DNA of 64,000 bases from Microbacterium natoriense (GCF_030816295.1 NZ_JAUSXV010000001.1:1860001-1924000), one strand, 5' to 3'; positions 49,520 to 58,105 are shown, counted from the first letter of the stretch. Numbers and translations: made by a program. The notes: a model not told the origin generated them from the letters alone.

Positions 49520-50914
49520 TCAGCCCCGACGCGCTCTGAGCGTGAACAGGGCCGTCAGGAGTCCTGCCGCGGCGATCGCGGCCGCGCCGAGGAAGGCCGC
49601 GCTGTAGCCATCTGCCGCGCTGGTGCTCGCACCTGCGCTCACCGCGGTGAGGACGGCCAGTCCGACGGCCGAGCCGATCTGATAGCTCGTGTTCACCAGG
49701 CCCGATGCGACGCCGGCTTCGTCGGGCGGTGCGCTGGCGATCGCCGTGCTCAGAGACGGGACGAAGGCGAGTGCCATGCCGGAAGCGGCGACCAGCGAGG
49801 CCGGCAGCACGTGCAGGACGTACACGCCGTCCTCCGGCGCGAAGGCCAACCACGCCACACCGGCGCCGAGCAGGGCGAATCCGGACACGACCATGGTGCG
49901 CGTCGTCAGCGTCGATGCGAGACGCGGGGAGACGAGAGTCATCCCGATCACGATCAGAACGGTCATCGGCACCAGTGCGGCACCGGCGGCGAAGGCCGAG
50001 GCGCCCAGGGACTTCTGCAGATACAGATTCAGGAAGAACCACATCGGAATCCACGCGGCTCCCAGCAGCAGCTGGGCGATGTTGGCGCCGGCGAGGTTGG
50101 GCAGACGCAACATCCCCAGGCGAAGCAACGGCTGCGCCGCACGAGTCTGTCGCGCGACGAAGAGGCCGAGCAGCAGCAGTCCTGCTGCCAGTGCGCCGAT
50201 CGCCTCGACGCTGACCCAGCCGGCTTCGGGGGCGCGGACGATGCCGTACACCGTGAGTGCCAGACCCGCGGTGCCCGTGAACGCGCCGGTCAGGTCGACG
50301 CGTCCGGAGCTGCGGGCCCCGGCGGGGAACGCCATCGGCGTGAGAGCGAGGATCACGACCGCGATCGGCACAGTGATGTAGAACACCCAGGGCCAGCCGA
50401 TGTACTCGGTGAGGACACCGCCGAGGAAGACTCCCGCGGTTCCGCCGATCGGTGCGGCCGCGCCGTAGACGGCGAAGGCGCGGGGAAGCTGGGGCGTTCC
50501 ACCGAACAGCGCCATCAGGAGGGACAGCGCGGCGGGAGCGATCAGCGCCGCGCCCGCTCCCTGTACAGCCCGGGCGGCGATCTCGACCCAGGCATCACCG
50601 GCGGCGCCGGCGGCCAGGGAGCCGAGGAGCAGAACGGCCCATCCGATCGTGAAGACGCGTCGTGCCCCGAGGAGATCGGAGAGTCGGCCGCCGAGCAGCA
50701 GCAGGCCGCCGAACGCCACGACGTAGGCGTTGAACACCCACGACAGGCTCTCGGACGTGAAGCCGACATCTCGGGCGATGTCGCTCAGAGCGACGCCGAT
50801 GATCGAGGTGTCCATGATGACGACGAACTGGGCGGCTGCGATGAGCACCAGCCCCAATCCACGGTGCGGTGCGTGCCGGAGCGTGTCGGCTCCAGCGCTC
50901 TGAGTCGTTGACAC
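49520..50914 (-). CDS. DHA2-type MFS drug/metal-stress exporter
   Basis: 464 aa, 14 predicted helices (EmrB/QacA branch). FVVIMDTSIIGVALSDIARD carries motif D1 of TM1, and GGRLSDLLGARRVF is motif A of the loop between TM2 and TM3. Proton-driven export of lipophilic compounds is the family function. A CsoR/CstR-type palindrome lies 58 bp upstream, so expression may respond to copper or reactive sulfur. The stop lies 2 nt from the stop of the convergent neighbour. Confidence 0.85.
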   Translation of the reverse strand: MSTTQSAGADTLRHAPHRGLGLVLIAAAQFVVIMDTSIIGVALSDIARDVGFTSESLSWVFNAYVVAFGGLLLLGGRLSDLLGARRVFTIGWAVLLLGSLAAGAAGDAWVEIAARAVQGAGAALIAPAALSLLMALFGGTPQLPRAFAVYGAAAPIGGTAGVFLGGVLTEYIGWPWVFYITVPIAVVILALTPMAFPAGARSSGRVDLTGAFTGTAGLALTVYGIVRAPEAGWVSVEAIGALAAGLLLLGLFVARQTRAAQPLLRLGMLRLPNLAGANIAQLLLGAAWIPMWFFLNLYLQKSLGASAFAAGAALVPMTVLIVIGMTLVSPRLASTLTTRTMVVSGFALLGAGVAWLAFAPEDGVYVLHVLPASLVAASGMALAFVPSLSTAIASAPPDEAGVASGLVNTSYQIGSAVGLAVLTAVSAGASTSAADGYSAAFLGAAAIAAAGLLTALFTLRARRG

Positions 50915-50972
50915 AGGAAATCCTCTCCATCGTGGACGCCGACGGCCGGCATCCCTCGAAGAGGTGAAGCTA

Positions 50973-50989
50973 ATACCCCCAGGGGGTAT
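50973..50989. promoter_or_regulatory. CsoR/CstR-type operator
   Basis: ATACCCC-CAG-GGGGTAT, a perfect match to the ATACCCC-N3-GGGGTAT operator of CsoR-family repressors, flanked by one further A/T pair (AATACCCCC and GGGGGTATT). It lies 58 bp upstream of the MFS start and 39 bp downstream of the RpiR stop. No CsoR gene is in the window. Confidence 0.65.
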
Positions 50990-51028
50990 TCCCGAATGCG
51001 GGAATGATCTCGATCGGCGACGTCGGAA

Positions 51029-51889
51029 TCACTCCACGCGCAGCGGCCGAGTGGCGTCGGCGGTGCGCTGCAGCGCATGCACGGAGTGTGCGTGCCGACG
51101 CTGGGCGACTCCGATGAAGAGCGCGTCGACGAGGGCGAGCTGAGCGATCCGGCTGACCATGGCGCCGGCGCGGAAGCGTGACTCCCTGGCATGCGTGAGC
51201 AGGATGTGATCGGCTTCTCGGGCGATGGGGGAGTCGGCCGCTCCCGCGATGGCGATCGTCGCGGTGCCGGTGGCTCGAGCCGTCTGCAGGAAGCGCAGGG
51301 TCTCGAGCGTGGTGCCCGAGTGGGAGAAGCCGATCGCCACCGACCTCGTCGCCGTGAGGGCGGCGGCGGCGCTCGCCTCGTGAGCGTCCGAGAGCACGAT
51401 CGCGGATCGTCCGATGCGCAGCAGCTTGTGGCCGAGATCGTCGGCGGCGAGACGGCTCGCGCCGATCCCGAACAGCAGCAGCCGTTCGGAGGCGTCGATC
51501 GCGTCGATCGCGGATTCGAGCACGTCGTAGTCGAGGTTGCCGATCGTCTCCTCGATCGCGAGCAGCTCGAGTGCGGCGATCTTCGATGTCGCCTCGCGCA
51601 GGGAGTCGCCCGCGGAGATCTCGGAGCCGAATCCGCGCGGCTCCTTGAACTGCACGGACTCGCGCCCGAGCTCGGTGGCGAGCGAGACGCGCAGCGCCGC
51701 GTATCCGCCGGCCCCGATCGCCCGGCAGAACCGCACGACGGAAGCCACGGACGTGTCGCACGCCGCTGCCAGTTCGTTGATCGTGCAGTCGACGACGATC
51801 GAAGGGTTGTCCCTCACCGTGCGGGCGATGCGCGCCAGAGACGGCGGCAGGGTCTCGACGGCTGTCGCGATGGTGGTCTGGATGCTCAT
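51029..51889 (-). CDS. murR: RpiR-family regulator of amino-sugar genes
   Basis: 286 aa from ATG 51889. The N-terminal HTH_6 (TINELAAACDTSVASVVRFCRAIG) is followed by a SIS sugar-phosphate domain (FGIGASRLAADDLGHKL, GFSHSGTTLETL). Divergent from the GlcNAc kinase and murQ genes over 71 bp that hold a TGAAACAATTGTTCA-like dyad. It should sense MurNAc-6-P or GlcNAc-6-P and repress them, as MurR does in E. coli. Confidence 0.82.
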   Translation of the reverse strand: MSIQTTIATAVETLPPSLARIARTVRDNPSIVVDCTINELAAACDTSVASVVRFCRAIGAGGYAALRVSLATELGRESVQFKEPRGFGSEISAGDSLREATSKIAALELLAIEETIGNLDYDVLESAIDAIDASERLLLFGIGASRLAADDLGHKLLRIGRSAIVLSDAHEASAAAALTATRSVAIGFSHSGTTLETLRFLQTARATGTATIAIAGAADSPIAREADHILLTHARESRFRAGAMVSRIAQLALVDALFIGVAQRRHAHSVHALQRTADATRPLRVE

Positions 51890-51915
51890 GCCTGTCTTCC
51901 GTCTTGATTCGTGTC

Positions 51916-51930
51916 TGAACAATTGTTTCA
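51916..51930. promoter_or_regulatory. Probable RpiR/MurR operator
   Basis: TGAACAATTGTTTCA, an imperfect 15-bp dyad with AT-rich centre, between divergent murR and the kinase gene. Sites with TGAAA and TTTCA ends are typical for RpiR-family proteins. About 18 bp further on, TAGAGT (51949-51954) ends 6 nt before the kinase ATG, and no ribosome site is seen, so that gene may have a leaderless message. Confidence 0.6.
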
Positions 51931-51960
51931 TGCAATACACGATTCACGTAGAGTATTTTC

Positions 51961-52860
51961 ATGACCTCGTCCGTTCCTTCCGCGGCCATCGATCTCGGCA
52001 AGACGCGCTGCCGCCTTCTGCTGACCGACGGCGACGAGAGAATCCGAATCGACGGTGACGGCGCTCCAGGGCTCGCCTCCTCGCAGGGCGTCGACGCCGT
52101 CGTCGCGGCCATCGACGCATTGCTCAGGCATGTCGACGCGACTCTTGCGCATCTGGGCGTCGGCGCCGCGGGGGCGTGGGTGGCGCCCGAAGAGGCGGGC
52201 AAGCTCGCTCACCGTCTGGCCGCACGCACGGGCGCCTCCGTCGTCGTCGCCTCTGACGTCGTGACCGCGCACCTCGGCGCGCTGGGCGGGGAGGCGGGGA
52301 CTCTGCTGATCGCCGGAACGGGGGCTGCGGCGCTCGGCGTCGACGCCGGCGGCGCACGCCTCGTCGACGGGTGGGGGCCCGATCTCGGCGACTTCGGCAG
52401 CGGTTCGTGGCTCGGTCGCGAGATGCTGCGTGCGGTCGTCCGCGCAGACGTCGGTCTCGGCCCCGAGACCGCGCTGACGCGCGTCGTCACGGAACGTGTG
52501 GGCGCGGCATCCGTCATCCCCTCGTGGATCGCCCGCGACGAGCCTCTCGCACGCCGCCTCGCCACTCTGGCGCCGTCTGTGCTCGATGCCGCGGAAAGCG
52601 GTGACGTCGTCGCCCTCGGCATCGCCGATGAGGCCGTGCGGCTGTTGACGGCGTCAGCCGCGGCCGCCTCGTCTTCCGTCGCGGTGGCTGTGCACGGCGG
52701 CCTCACGGATCACCCCTGGTTCCGCGCGAAGCTCGGTGCATCGCTCATGTCAGCGGGACGGACCGTAGTGCCCGCGGCGGGCGACGCCCTCGACGGCGCG
52801 CTCCTGCTCTCCCGCCGCACTGATCTTCCCCACGAAAGGTTCGCGCACCGTGCCGAATGA
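51961..52860 (+). CDS. BadF/BadG-type N-acetylglucosamine (MurNAc) kinase
   Basis: 299 aa of the actin-like ATPase fold: phosphate-1 AIDLGKTRCRLLLTD, phosphate-2 ASDVVTAHLGAL, adenosine LLIAGTGAAALG. The family phosphorylates GlcNAc or MurNAc at C6 with ATP. It shares an 11-nt overlap with murQ, which links it to MurNAc recycling. It starts right after a -10-like box, with no ribosome site. Confidence 0.83.
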   Translation: MTSSVPSAAIDLGKTRCRLLLTDGDERIRIDGDGAPGLASSQGVDAVVAAIDALLRHVDATLAHLGVGAAGAWVAPEEAGKLAHRLAARTGASVVVASDVVTAHLGALGGEAGTLLIAGTGAAALGVDAGGARLVDGWGPDLGDFGSGSWLGREMLRAVVRADVGLGPETALTRVVTERVGAASVIPSWIARDEPLARRLATLAPSVLDAAESGDVVALGIADEAVRLLTASAAAASSSVAVAVHGGLTDHPWFRAKLGASLMSAGRTVVPAAGDALDGALLLSRRTDLPHERFAHRAE

Positions 52861-53785
52861 CGATCTCCGCCTGACCGAACTGCTCGACGAGCTCTCGCGC
52901 CTCAGCACCGAGGATTCGACGACCGAACGCGGAGATCTCGATCTGCTCGAAACCGTCGACCTCGTGCGCGCGATGAATGCCGAGGATCGCGGGGTGCCCG
53001 ACGCCGTGGCGGCCCGGGCCGCCGAGATCGCCGCCGCGGTCGACGGCATCACCGCCCGGTTCCGCCGAGGGGGCCGCCTCATCTACATCGGCGCCGGCAC
53101 CGCCGGCCGGGTGGGCGTGCTCGACGCGAGCGAGTGCCCGCCGACCTTCGGCACCGACCCCTCGATGGTGGTGGGACTCATCGCCGGAGGCGAGACGGCG
53201 ATCCGGTCCGCAGTCGAGAACGCGGAGGATGACGCGGACGCCGCCGAGAGGTCGTTGCGCGACCTCGACCTCGCTGAACGCGACGTGGTCGTCGGGATCT
53301 CCGCGTCGGGTCGCACCCCGTACGTCGTGGGCGGCCTGCGATACGCGCGCCGTACCGGCGCGCTCACCGTCGCCATCGCCTCGAACGATCACTCGGCGAT
53401 CGGTGCAGAGGCTGATGTCGCGATCGAGGTGACCACGGGCCCCGAGTTCATCTCGGGCTCCACTCGGCTGAAGTCCGGGACAGCGCAGAAGCTCGTCGTG
53501 AACATGCTCACTACGCTGTCGATGATCAAGCTGGGCAAGACGTACCGCGGTGTCATGGTCGACCTGGTCGCGACAAACGAGAAGCTGCGGGCGCGATCGA
53601 TCCGCACCGTGTCTCAGCTCGCGGGCGTCGGCACAGAGGAGGCGTCGGACGCTCTCGCCGCAGCCGACGGCTCGGTCAAGCTCGCGCTGCTGATGCTCGC
53701 CACCGGAGCGGATGCGGACGCGGCGGCATCCGCACTGGCCGCCGCCGATGGCATCCTGCGTGAGGCGATCGCCTCGCTCGCCTGA
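52850..53785 (+). CDS. murQ: N-acetylmuramic acid 6-phosphate etherase
   Basis: 311 aa from GTG 52850. SIS fold with IYIGAGTAGRVGVLDASE and GISASGRTPYVVGGL, and ECPPTFG. Cleaves the lactyl ether of MurNAc-6-P to GlcNAc-6-P and D-lactate in peptidoglycan recycling. All hallmark MurQ motifs present, with the C-terminal UBA-like part (TEEASDALAAADG). Confidence 0.92.
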   Translation: MPNDDLRLTELLDELSRLSTEDSTTERGDLDLLETVDLVRAMNAEDRGVPDAVAARAAEIAAAVDGITARFRRGGRLIYIGAGTAGRVGVLDASECPPTFGTDPSMVVGLIAGGETAIRSAVENAEDDADAAERSLRDLDLAERDVVVGISASGRTPYVVGGLRYARRTGALTVAIASNDHSAIGAEADVAIEVTTGPEFISGSTRLKSGTAQKLVVNMLTTLSMIKLGKTYRGVMVDLVATNEKLRARSIRTVSQLAGVGTEEASDALAAADGSVKLALLMLATGADADAAASALAAADGILREAIASLA

Positions 53786-53789
53786 CGAC

Positions 53790-55766
53790 TCAGTGCCCGC
53801 AGGTGCAGGCGGCGCCCCCGCCGCAGCATCCGCCATCCGCTCCGCCGTGCGCCTGGGACGACTCCGGCACGTCCATCGCCGGGTTCTGATCGAGGAAGCC
53901 GTAGGGCTTGAGCCAGAAGCCTGCGTAGTCGACGGGCATGATCGGCCAGTCCTCGGGGCGAGGGAAGTGCGTGAGGCCGAACGTGTGCCAGAGCACGATG
54001 TCCTCCCCGTCCAGCGACCGGTCGCGGGCCGCGTACTCGGGCAGGCCCGCACCTCCCTGATGCGCGTTCGGGTAGCGTCCGGCCGGCCAGATCTGCCCCG
54101 GCTCGTGCTGTGTCGCCCACAGGTGCCTGGTCGCGAACGCGGCTCTAGCGGCCACGGATGACGCCGGATCCGCCATCAGGAGCGCGGTGGGCTCAGGAAT
54201 CAGGTGATACGCGGTCGGCCGTCCGACCGCGTTCGTGCGCGATGCGCTCTGCACCTCCCACACCCGTGCGACCGAGGTGTCGGCGTCTCGCTGCGCCTGC
54301 TTCTCAGTGGTCAGCGGCGTCTCCGACCAGCTGAAGGCGTTGCCGAAGGGGTTCTCCGGACCCATCGGCACGCGCTGCGCGTCGATCTCGACCAGACGGT
54401 TGTCTTCGCCGTCGATCGCGACGTCGAGGCGCGCGCTGAACAGGTGCTGGTGCACCGGGGCGAACACGCCGGGGGCGAGCTCGGTGGCGTGTCTCTGAGG
54501 CACGCCCGGCTCACCCGCCCCGACGAACACGATGCCCGTGGCCTTCGCCACGACCTCGATGGATCCGTCGAGGTAGAAGTGCCAGTAGAAGCCGTAGTCG
54601 TAGTTGCCGATCGTCGAGAAGTACGAGACGACGAAGCGACGCGAGCGGCGCACATCCGACCGGCCATCGAGGTTCGTGTGCTTCCAGAGGATGCCGTAGT
54701 CCTCCTCGTGCATGCAGACGACGTTCGGGATGCGCACGGGATGTCCGTGGTCGTCGGCGACGTAACCGTCGAGGTAGCGGATCACACCGAGGCAGTCGCA
54801 GCCGAGCTCGAGGTGGTTGGCGTTCTTGCCGAGGAGGTACTCGCCGGCGTCGAAGTAGCTGATCCAGAAGCGACCAGGGGCGGTGTCGCCGTAAGGCACG
54901 ACCATCTCGGGCACGCTGGCGCGGCTGAGCACCGAGCGGCCGTCGAAGGTCACGTCATGGAGCACGAGGCCCTCGCGCGCGTTGAAGCTCACCCGCATCG
55001 CCCAGTTCTCCCACTCGACCAGCGAACCGCTCACCGCGAAGCTCGGTCCTTCGGGCTGGCTGATCTCGATGGGCTTGAGGGTGGTGCGCGCCTCACCCTG
55101 CACCTCGGGATAGTAGTTGCCGTGACCGGCGGGAACGGGGACGTCGCCCACATCCTCGACGCGGATGACGCTGTTCGAGGTGAGATCGATGTGCACGATC
55201 AGGCCTTCGACGGGGTGAGCCCAGGGCGAGTCGTCCTCGTCGTATCGCAGGAAGGTCAGCGAGCGGATGACGCGGCGCCCGACCTCGTCGGCGCGGCCCG
55301 TGTAGCCCGGCGCGAGCGGGCCGCAGAATGCGAGGTCGATGTGATCGGCGAGACCGCGGCGCGTCATCGCGGCCCGCCACTCCGGCGACGCCTTCGCGAT
55401 GACTTCGGCGCGCTCGTACTCCTCGAAGAGGTACTGCGGCTGCCCGTACGGTGGGGCGTCGTTCGGGACCCGCTCGGCCCGCACGACCTCGCCGCGCGTG
55501 ATCGAGACGACGACCTCGGTGGCGACGCCCGTGGTGATGTCGAGCAGGGTCGCGTCGACTCGTCGATCGATCGGTGCGCCAGGCGTCCAACCGGCGAGTT
55601 CGGCCTTGGTGGGCTCATCCGGAAGGAGCATCGGCACCCGGACGGTCTCGCCCAGGAGGCCTGCCGCGTCGAGCACGGCGCGGGCTGCGGCGATCTCGGC
55701 TCCGGTGAGCGGATCGAGCGGGTGGGGGACGGCGAACTTCTCGATGGTGACGGGCTGGTGGGACAT
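53790..55766 (-). CDS. Copper/TPQ primary-amine oxidase
   Basis: 658 aa. N388-Y389-D390-Y391 (NYDY) is the TPQ-forming site, Y389 the precursor. HQHLF is the first copper pair and THFPRPEDWPIMP the third His. YFDAGEYLLGKN contains the base Asp. D2/D3 segments precede it. The enzyme converts R-CH2-NH3+ with O2 and water to aldehyde, ammonia and H2O2. No signal peptide is visible, as in Arthrobacter-type cytosolic enzymes. The last residues are Cys/Gly-rich (GGCCGGGAACTCGH), an unusual metal-binding-like tail. A TetR-type site lies 17 bp before its ATG. Confidence 0.92.
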   Translation of the reverse strand: MSHQPVTIEKFAVPHPLDPLTGAEIAAARAVLDAAGLLGETVRVPMLLPDEPTKAELAGWTPGAPIDRRVDATLLDITTGVATEVVVSITRGEVVRAERVPNDAPPYGQPQYLFEEYERAEVIAKASPEWRAAMTRRGLADHIDLAFCGPLAPGYTGRADEVGRRVIRSLTFLRYDEDDSPWAHPVEGLIVHIDLTSNSVIRVEDVGDVPVPAGHGNYYPEVQGEARTTLKPIEISQPEGPSFAVSGSLVEWENWAMRVSFNAREGLVLHDVTFDGRSVLSRASVPEMVVPYGDTAPGRFWISYFDAGEYLLGKNANHLELGCDCLGVIRYLDGYVADDHGHPVRIPNVVCMHEEDYGILWKHTNLDGRSDVRRSRRFVVSYFSTIGNYDYGFYWHFYLDGSIEVVAKATGIVFVGAGEPGVPQRHATELAPGVFAPVHQHLFSARLDVAIDGEDNRLVEIDAQRVPMGPENPFGNAFSWSETPLTTEKQAQRDADTSVARVWEVQSASRTNAVGRPTAYHLIPEPTALLMADPASSVAARAAFATRHLWATQHEPGQIWPAGRYPNAHQGGAGLPEYAARDRSLDGEDIVLWHTFGLTHFPRPEDWPIMPVDYAGFWLKPYGFLDQNPAMDVPESSQAHGGADGGCCGGGAACTCGH

Positions 55767-55782
55767 CGGCCTACCTCACTAT

Positions 55783-55799
55783 TTCGAGCGAATGCTCAA
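55783..55799. promoter_or_regulatory. TetR-type site upstream of amine oxidase
   Basis: TTCGAGCGAATGCTCAA (reverse: TTGAGCATTCGCTCGAA), with GAGC and GCTC inverted around GAAT. It resembles the TTGAGCAAATGATCAA at 56648-56663 next to the TetR gene. The two sites may bind the same TetR protein. Confidence 0.5.
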
Positions 55800-56024
55800 T
55801 AAACGGGTTGCGATGATGCTACGCCGGGGTTGCGGGCGTGCACAAGCCCCGCGGTGATCCGGCTGTCCGCCGGGCTGCGCCGTGCGAAACGTCGGAGTCG
55901 CCGCGCGCCGCGCCGCCTCCCGGCATCCGCCGACGGCGTGCCGCGCGGACCGTCCGACTTTTCCAACGCGCCGCCGCGCGGGGAGGGGGCTGCGTGCGGA
56001 TGCGGGGGAGTGCGTTCGTGCCGG

Positions 56025-56627
56025 TCAGGAGCGCCAGGGGGCGAGGATGCTGTCGAGCACCGCGATGTGGGCGGTGGCATCCTGCGGCTCGGTCACTTCG
56101 ACGACCTGCTGGCCATAGGTGATCGAGCGGAGCAGGGCCATCACGGCCTCGGTCGGGGTGCCCGGTGCGAGTTCGCCGTCGGCGACCGCTTCGTCGAGCG
56201 CGCTGCGGATTCCGCTCTGCCAGGTCGCGAGCGTCGGCGCCGCGGCGTCGGGTGCTGATGCGAGTGTGGCGAGGCGGCCCCAGAACCCGACGACGACACG
56301 CGCTTCTGCGCGGGTGCGGTCGTCGACCGGCAGTACTTCGCGCATGAGCGCATCGAGGCGGGCGAGGCCTCTGAGGCCGGCCGTGGCGATCGTGATGCGT
56401 TCGTCGGTGCGGCGGGTCACCTCGGCGGCCGCGGCGCGGATGACCTCGTCGAATCCGTCGAAATAATGCCAGAGCGATCCGGTGGCGACGCCGAGCTCCT
56501 TCGCGACGGCGCGCGACGACACGTTCTCGTGGCCGTCCCGCGCGGCGACGGCGAGCAGCGCCTCGGCGATCTGCCGGCGGCGCTCATCGTGATCGACGAC
56601 GCGGGGCACATGCCCATCCTGCCCCAT
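56025..56627 (-). CDS. TetR-family regulator
   Basis: 200 aa. N-terminal HTH: ALLAVAARDGHENVSSRAVA, then KELGVATGSLWHYFDGFDEV. The C-terminal helical domain resembles BetI-type TetR proteins (TEAVMALLRSITYGQQ). It lies upstream of the amine oxidase in the same direction and divergent from a membrane-protein gene; the two similar dyads next to these genes make it their likely repressor. Effector unknown; an amine or aldehyde is plausible. Confidence 0.8.
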   Translation of the reverse strand: MGQDGHVPRVVDHDERRRQIAEALLAVAARDGHENVSSRAVAKELGVATGSLWHYFDGFDEVIRAAAAEVTRRTDERITIATAGLRGLARLDALMREVLPVDDRTRAEARVVVGFWGRLATLASAPDAAAPTLATWQSGIRSALDEAVADGELAPGTPTEAVMALLRSITYGQQVVEVTEPQDATAHIAVLDSILAPWRS

Positions 56628-56647
56628 CCGAGAAGAGTGTGGCTATT

Positions 56648-56669
56648 TTGAGCAAATGATCAATATAAT
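56648..56669 (+). promoter_or_regulatory. TetR-type site overlapping a TATAAT box
   Basis: TTGAGCAAATGATCAA (56648-56663; TTGA/TCAA ends) is directly followed by a perfect TATAAT at 56664-56669. The next gene's GTG is at 56676, just where transcription should begin, and no ribosome site precedes it, so its mRNA is probably leaderless. A TetR protein bound to the site would cover the promoter. Confidence 0.6.
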
Positions 56670-56675
56670 TCAGGC

Positions 56676-57203
56676 GTGGATCACGCACTGGCTGCGGCGC
56701 ACTGGCTGACGGCGGGGGCGGCACTCGCCTCGGCCGCCGCCTGCGTCGCGGCGTGGCGTGCGGTGCCGTGGCAGGGGCGGCAATCCGCGCTCGCATCAGC
56801 GGCAGCCATGCTGGCCCTCGCCGCAGGCGAGGTCCCTGCCGGGATCGGGTTGCTCCTCGGGGCGGCTCTTCTCGTCTCGGCGATGCTGGGGACGGCGGGG
56901 GTGCGCGGGACGACCGCGGCCGCGACCTGCTGCCATCGAGCAGTCGGTTCTCTGGTCATGGCGGTCTGCGTCTTCCAGGGCGCATCCGGTGGGACCGCCT
57001 CAGCGCCGACGGCGCATGCCGGGCACGGGCTCACGGGAGTCCTCGCCGTGCTCGGAACCGTCGGCGTCGTCGGGATCGTCGTCTGGACCGTGGTGACGCA
57101 GTGGTTCATGGAACCTGTTCATCGCGGTCGCGCCGGTCGGTTGCTCGCTCTGGAGTCGTGGGCGATGGCCGCCGGCATGGCGATGATGCACGCCGCCGCC
57201 TGA
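56676..57203 (+). CDS. Small membrane protein (DUF5134-like)
   Basis: 175 aa from GTG 56676 with about five hydrophobic helices and a His/Met-rich end (WAMAAGMAMMHAAA). The pattern recalls DUF5134-type actinobacterial membrane proteins (recalled, not searched). It contains AHAGHG and CCHRA in loops, so metal contact is possible. It probably belongs to the TetR-controlled set because of the shared dyad. Function unknown. Confidence 0.6.
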   Translation: MDHALAAAHWLTAGAALASAAACVAAWRAVPWQGRQSALASAAAMLALAAGEVPAGIGLLLGAALLVSAMLGTAGVRGTTAAATCCHRAVGSLVMAVCVFQGASGGTASAPTAHAGHGLTGVLAVLGTVGVVGIVVWTVVTQWFMEPVHRGRAGRLLALESWAMAAGMAMMHAAA

Positions 57204-57218
57204 TCCGCAGGTCGCTGA

Positions 57219-57542
57219 TCAGTGCGCCCCGCCGAACTCGATCAGCCCGACGCCGACGGCGATCAACGCGACGCCCGCGGCCATCACGAGCGAGAAGTGG
57301 TCTTTGAAGATCACTCGGCCGAGGACCGCTGTGATCGCGACTCCAGCCGCGGCCCACACGCCGTAGGCGACGCCGACCGGCATCCCCATCGCGAGGATCG
57401 CTCCGAGAAGACTGAAGGCCGCCAGGTAGCCGACCACGATCACGGGAATCCAGCGCTTGCGACGCAGCCCCTCCGATGCGCGCAGGCTCAGGGTCGCCGT
57501 GACCTCGCTCGCGATCGCCAGAGCGAGCAGAGCCCAGGTCAC
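57219..57542 (-). CDS. SMR-family transporter subunit, second gene of pair
   Basis: 107 aa, four helices. Membrane-embedded Glu in TM1 (ALAIASEVTATLSLRASEG), GMPVGVAYGVWAAAGVA in TM3, and the final VGVGLIEFGG. GTG start overlaps the stop of the partner gene by 4 nt. Paired SMR proteins (EbrAB/YkkCD type) work as heterodimers exporting cationic drugs or guanidinium. Confidence 0.88.
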   Translation of the reverse strand: MTWALLALAIASEVTATLSLRASEGLRRKRWIPVIVVGYLAAFSLLGAILAMGMPVGVAYGVWAAAGVAITAVLGRVIFKDHFSLVMAAGVALIAVGVGLIEFGGAH

Positions 57543-57904
57543 GACGTCGCCTCCTTCGGGTGACCTGCACGCGAGCCGAGTTCGACGAGGAGCACCCCGA
57601 CGACGATCACCGCGATGCCGACGATCTGCACCGCGCCGAGCAGCTCGCCGAAAAGCACGGCTCCCATCACGGCGGTCAGCACCACGCCGATGGCCGACCA
57701 GATGCCGTAGGCGACGCCCACCGGCATCCCGCGGTCGAGGACGACCGAGAGCAGCCAGAGGGATCCGGAATAGCCGATCACGACCGCGATGAGCCAGAGC
57801 GGGTGCCTGAAGCCCTCGGCTGCGCGCAGCGACAAGGTGGCGGTGACTTCGAGGGCGATCGCGGTCAGGAGCGGCGGCCAGGCCGAGGGGCGGGTGCGTG
57901 TCAT
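57539..57904 (-). CDS. SMR-family transporter subunit, first gene of pair
   Basis: 121 aa, four helices, with TM1 Glu (ALEVTATLSLRAAEG) and PVGVAYGIWSAIGVVLTAV. It forms a pair with the next gene. The two have the same motif set but unlike tails, as expected for an asymmetric heterodimer of small multidrug resistance type. No riboswitch-like leader was recognised upstream. Confidence 0.88.
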   Translation of the reverse strand: MTRTRPSAWPPLLTAIALEVTATLSLRAAEGFRHPLWLIAVVIGYSGSLWLLSVVLDRGMPVGVAYGIWSAIGVVLTAVMGAVLFGELLGAVQIVGIAVIVVGVLLVELGSRAGHPKEATS

Positions 57905-58105
57905 CGATCGCCTTTCTGCGTCTCGTGATGAGAACCTGGGGGATGCTCTCCTGATTCCCGTCGGGCGGATCGACTATTCCGCAGCGCGAGAGGATTCGTC
58001 GCCCTGTGCCGACCGCGCGTACCCTGAGAGCACCCCCGATGCTCCACCCGGCGATTCCGCGCGCCGGCCACTCTTCGGCGCGCGCTCACAGATGCAAGGA
58101 TGCAG

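Noticed and set aside
57905..58105. Guanidine riboswitch ahead of the SMR pair
   Set aside because: SMR pairs can be preceded by guanidine riboswitches, but no conserved element such as ACGR-type loops was recognisable upstream of 57904 on the minus strand.
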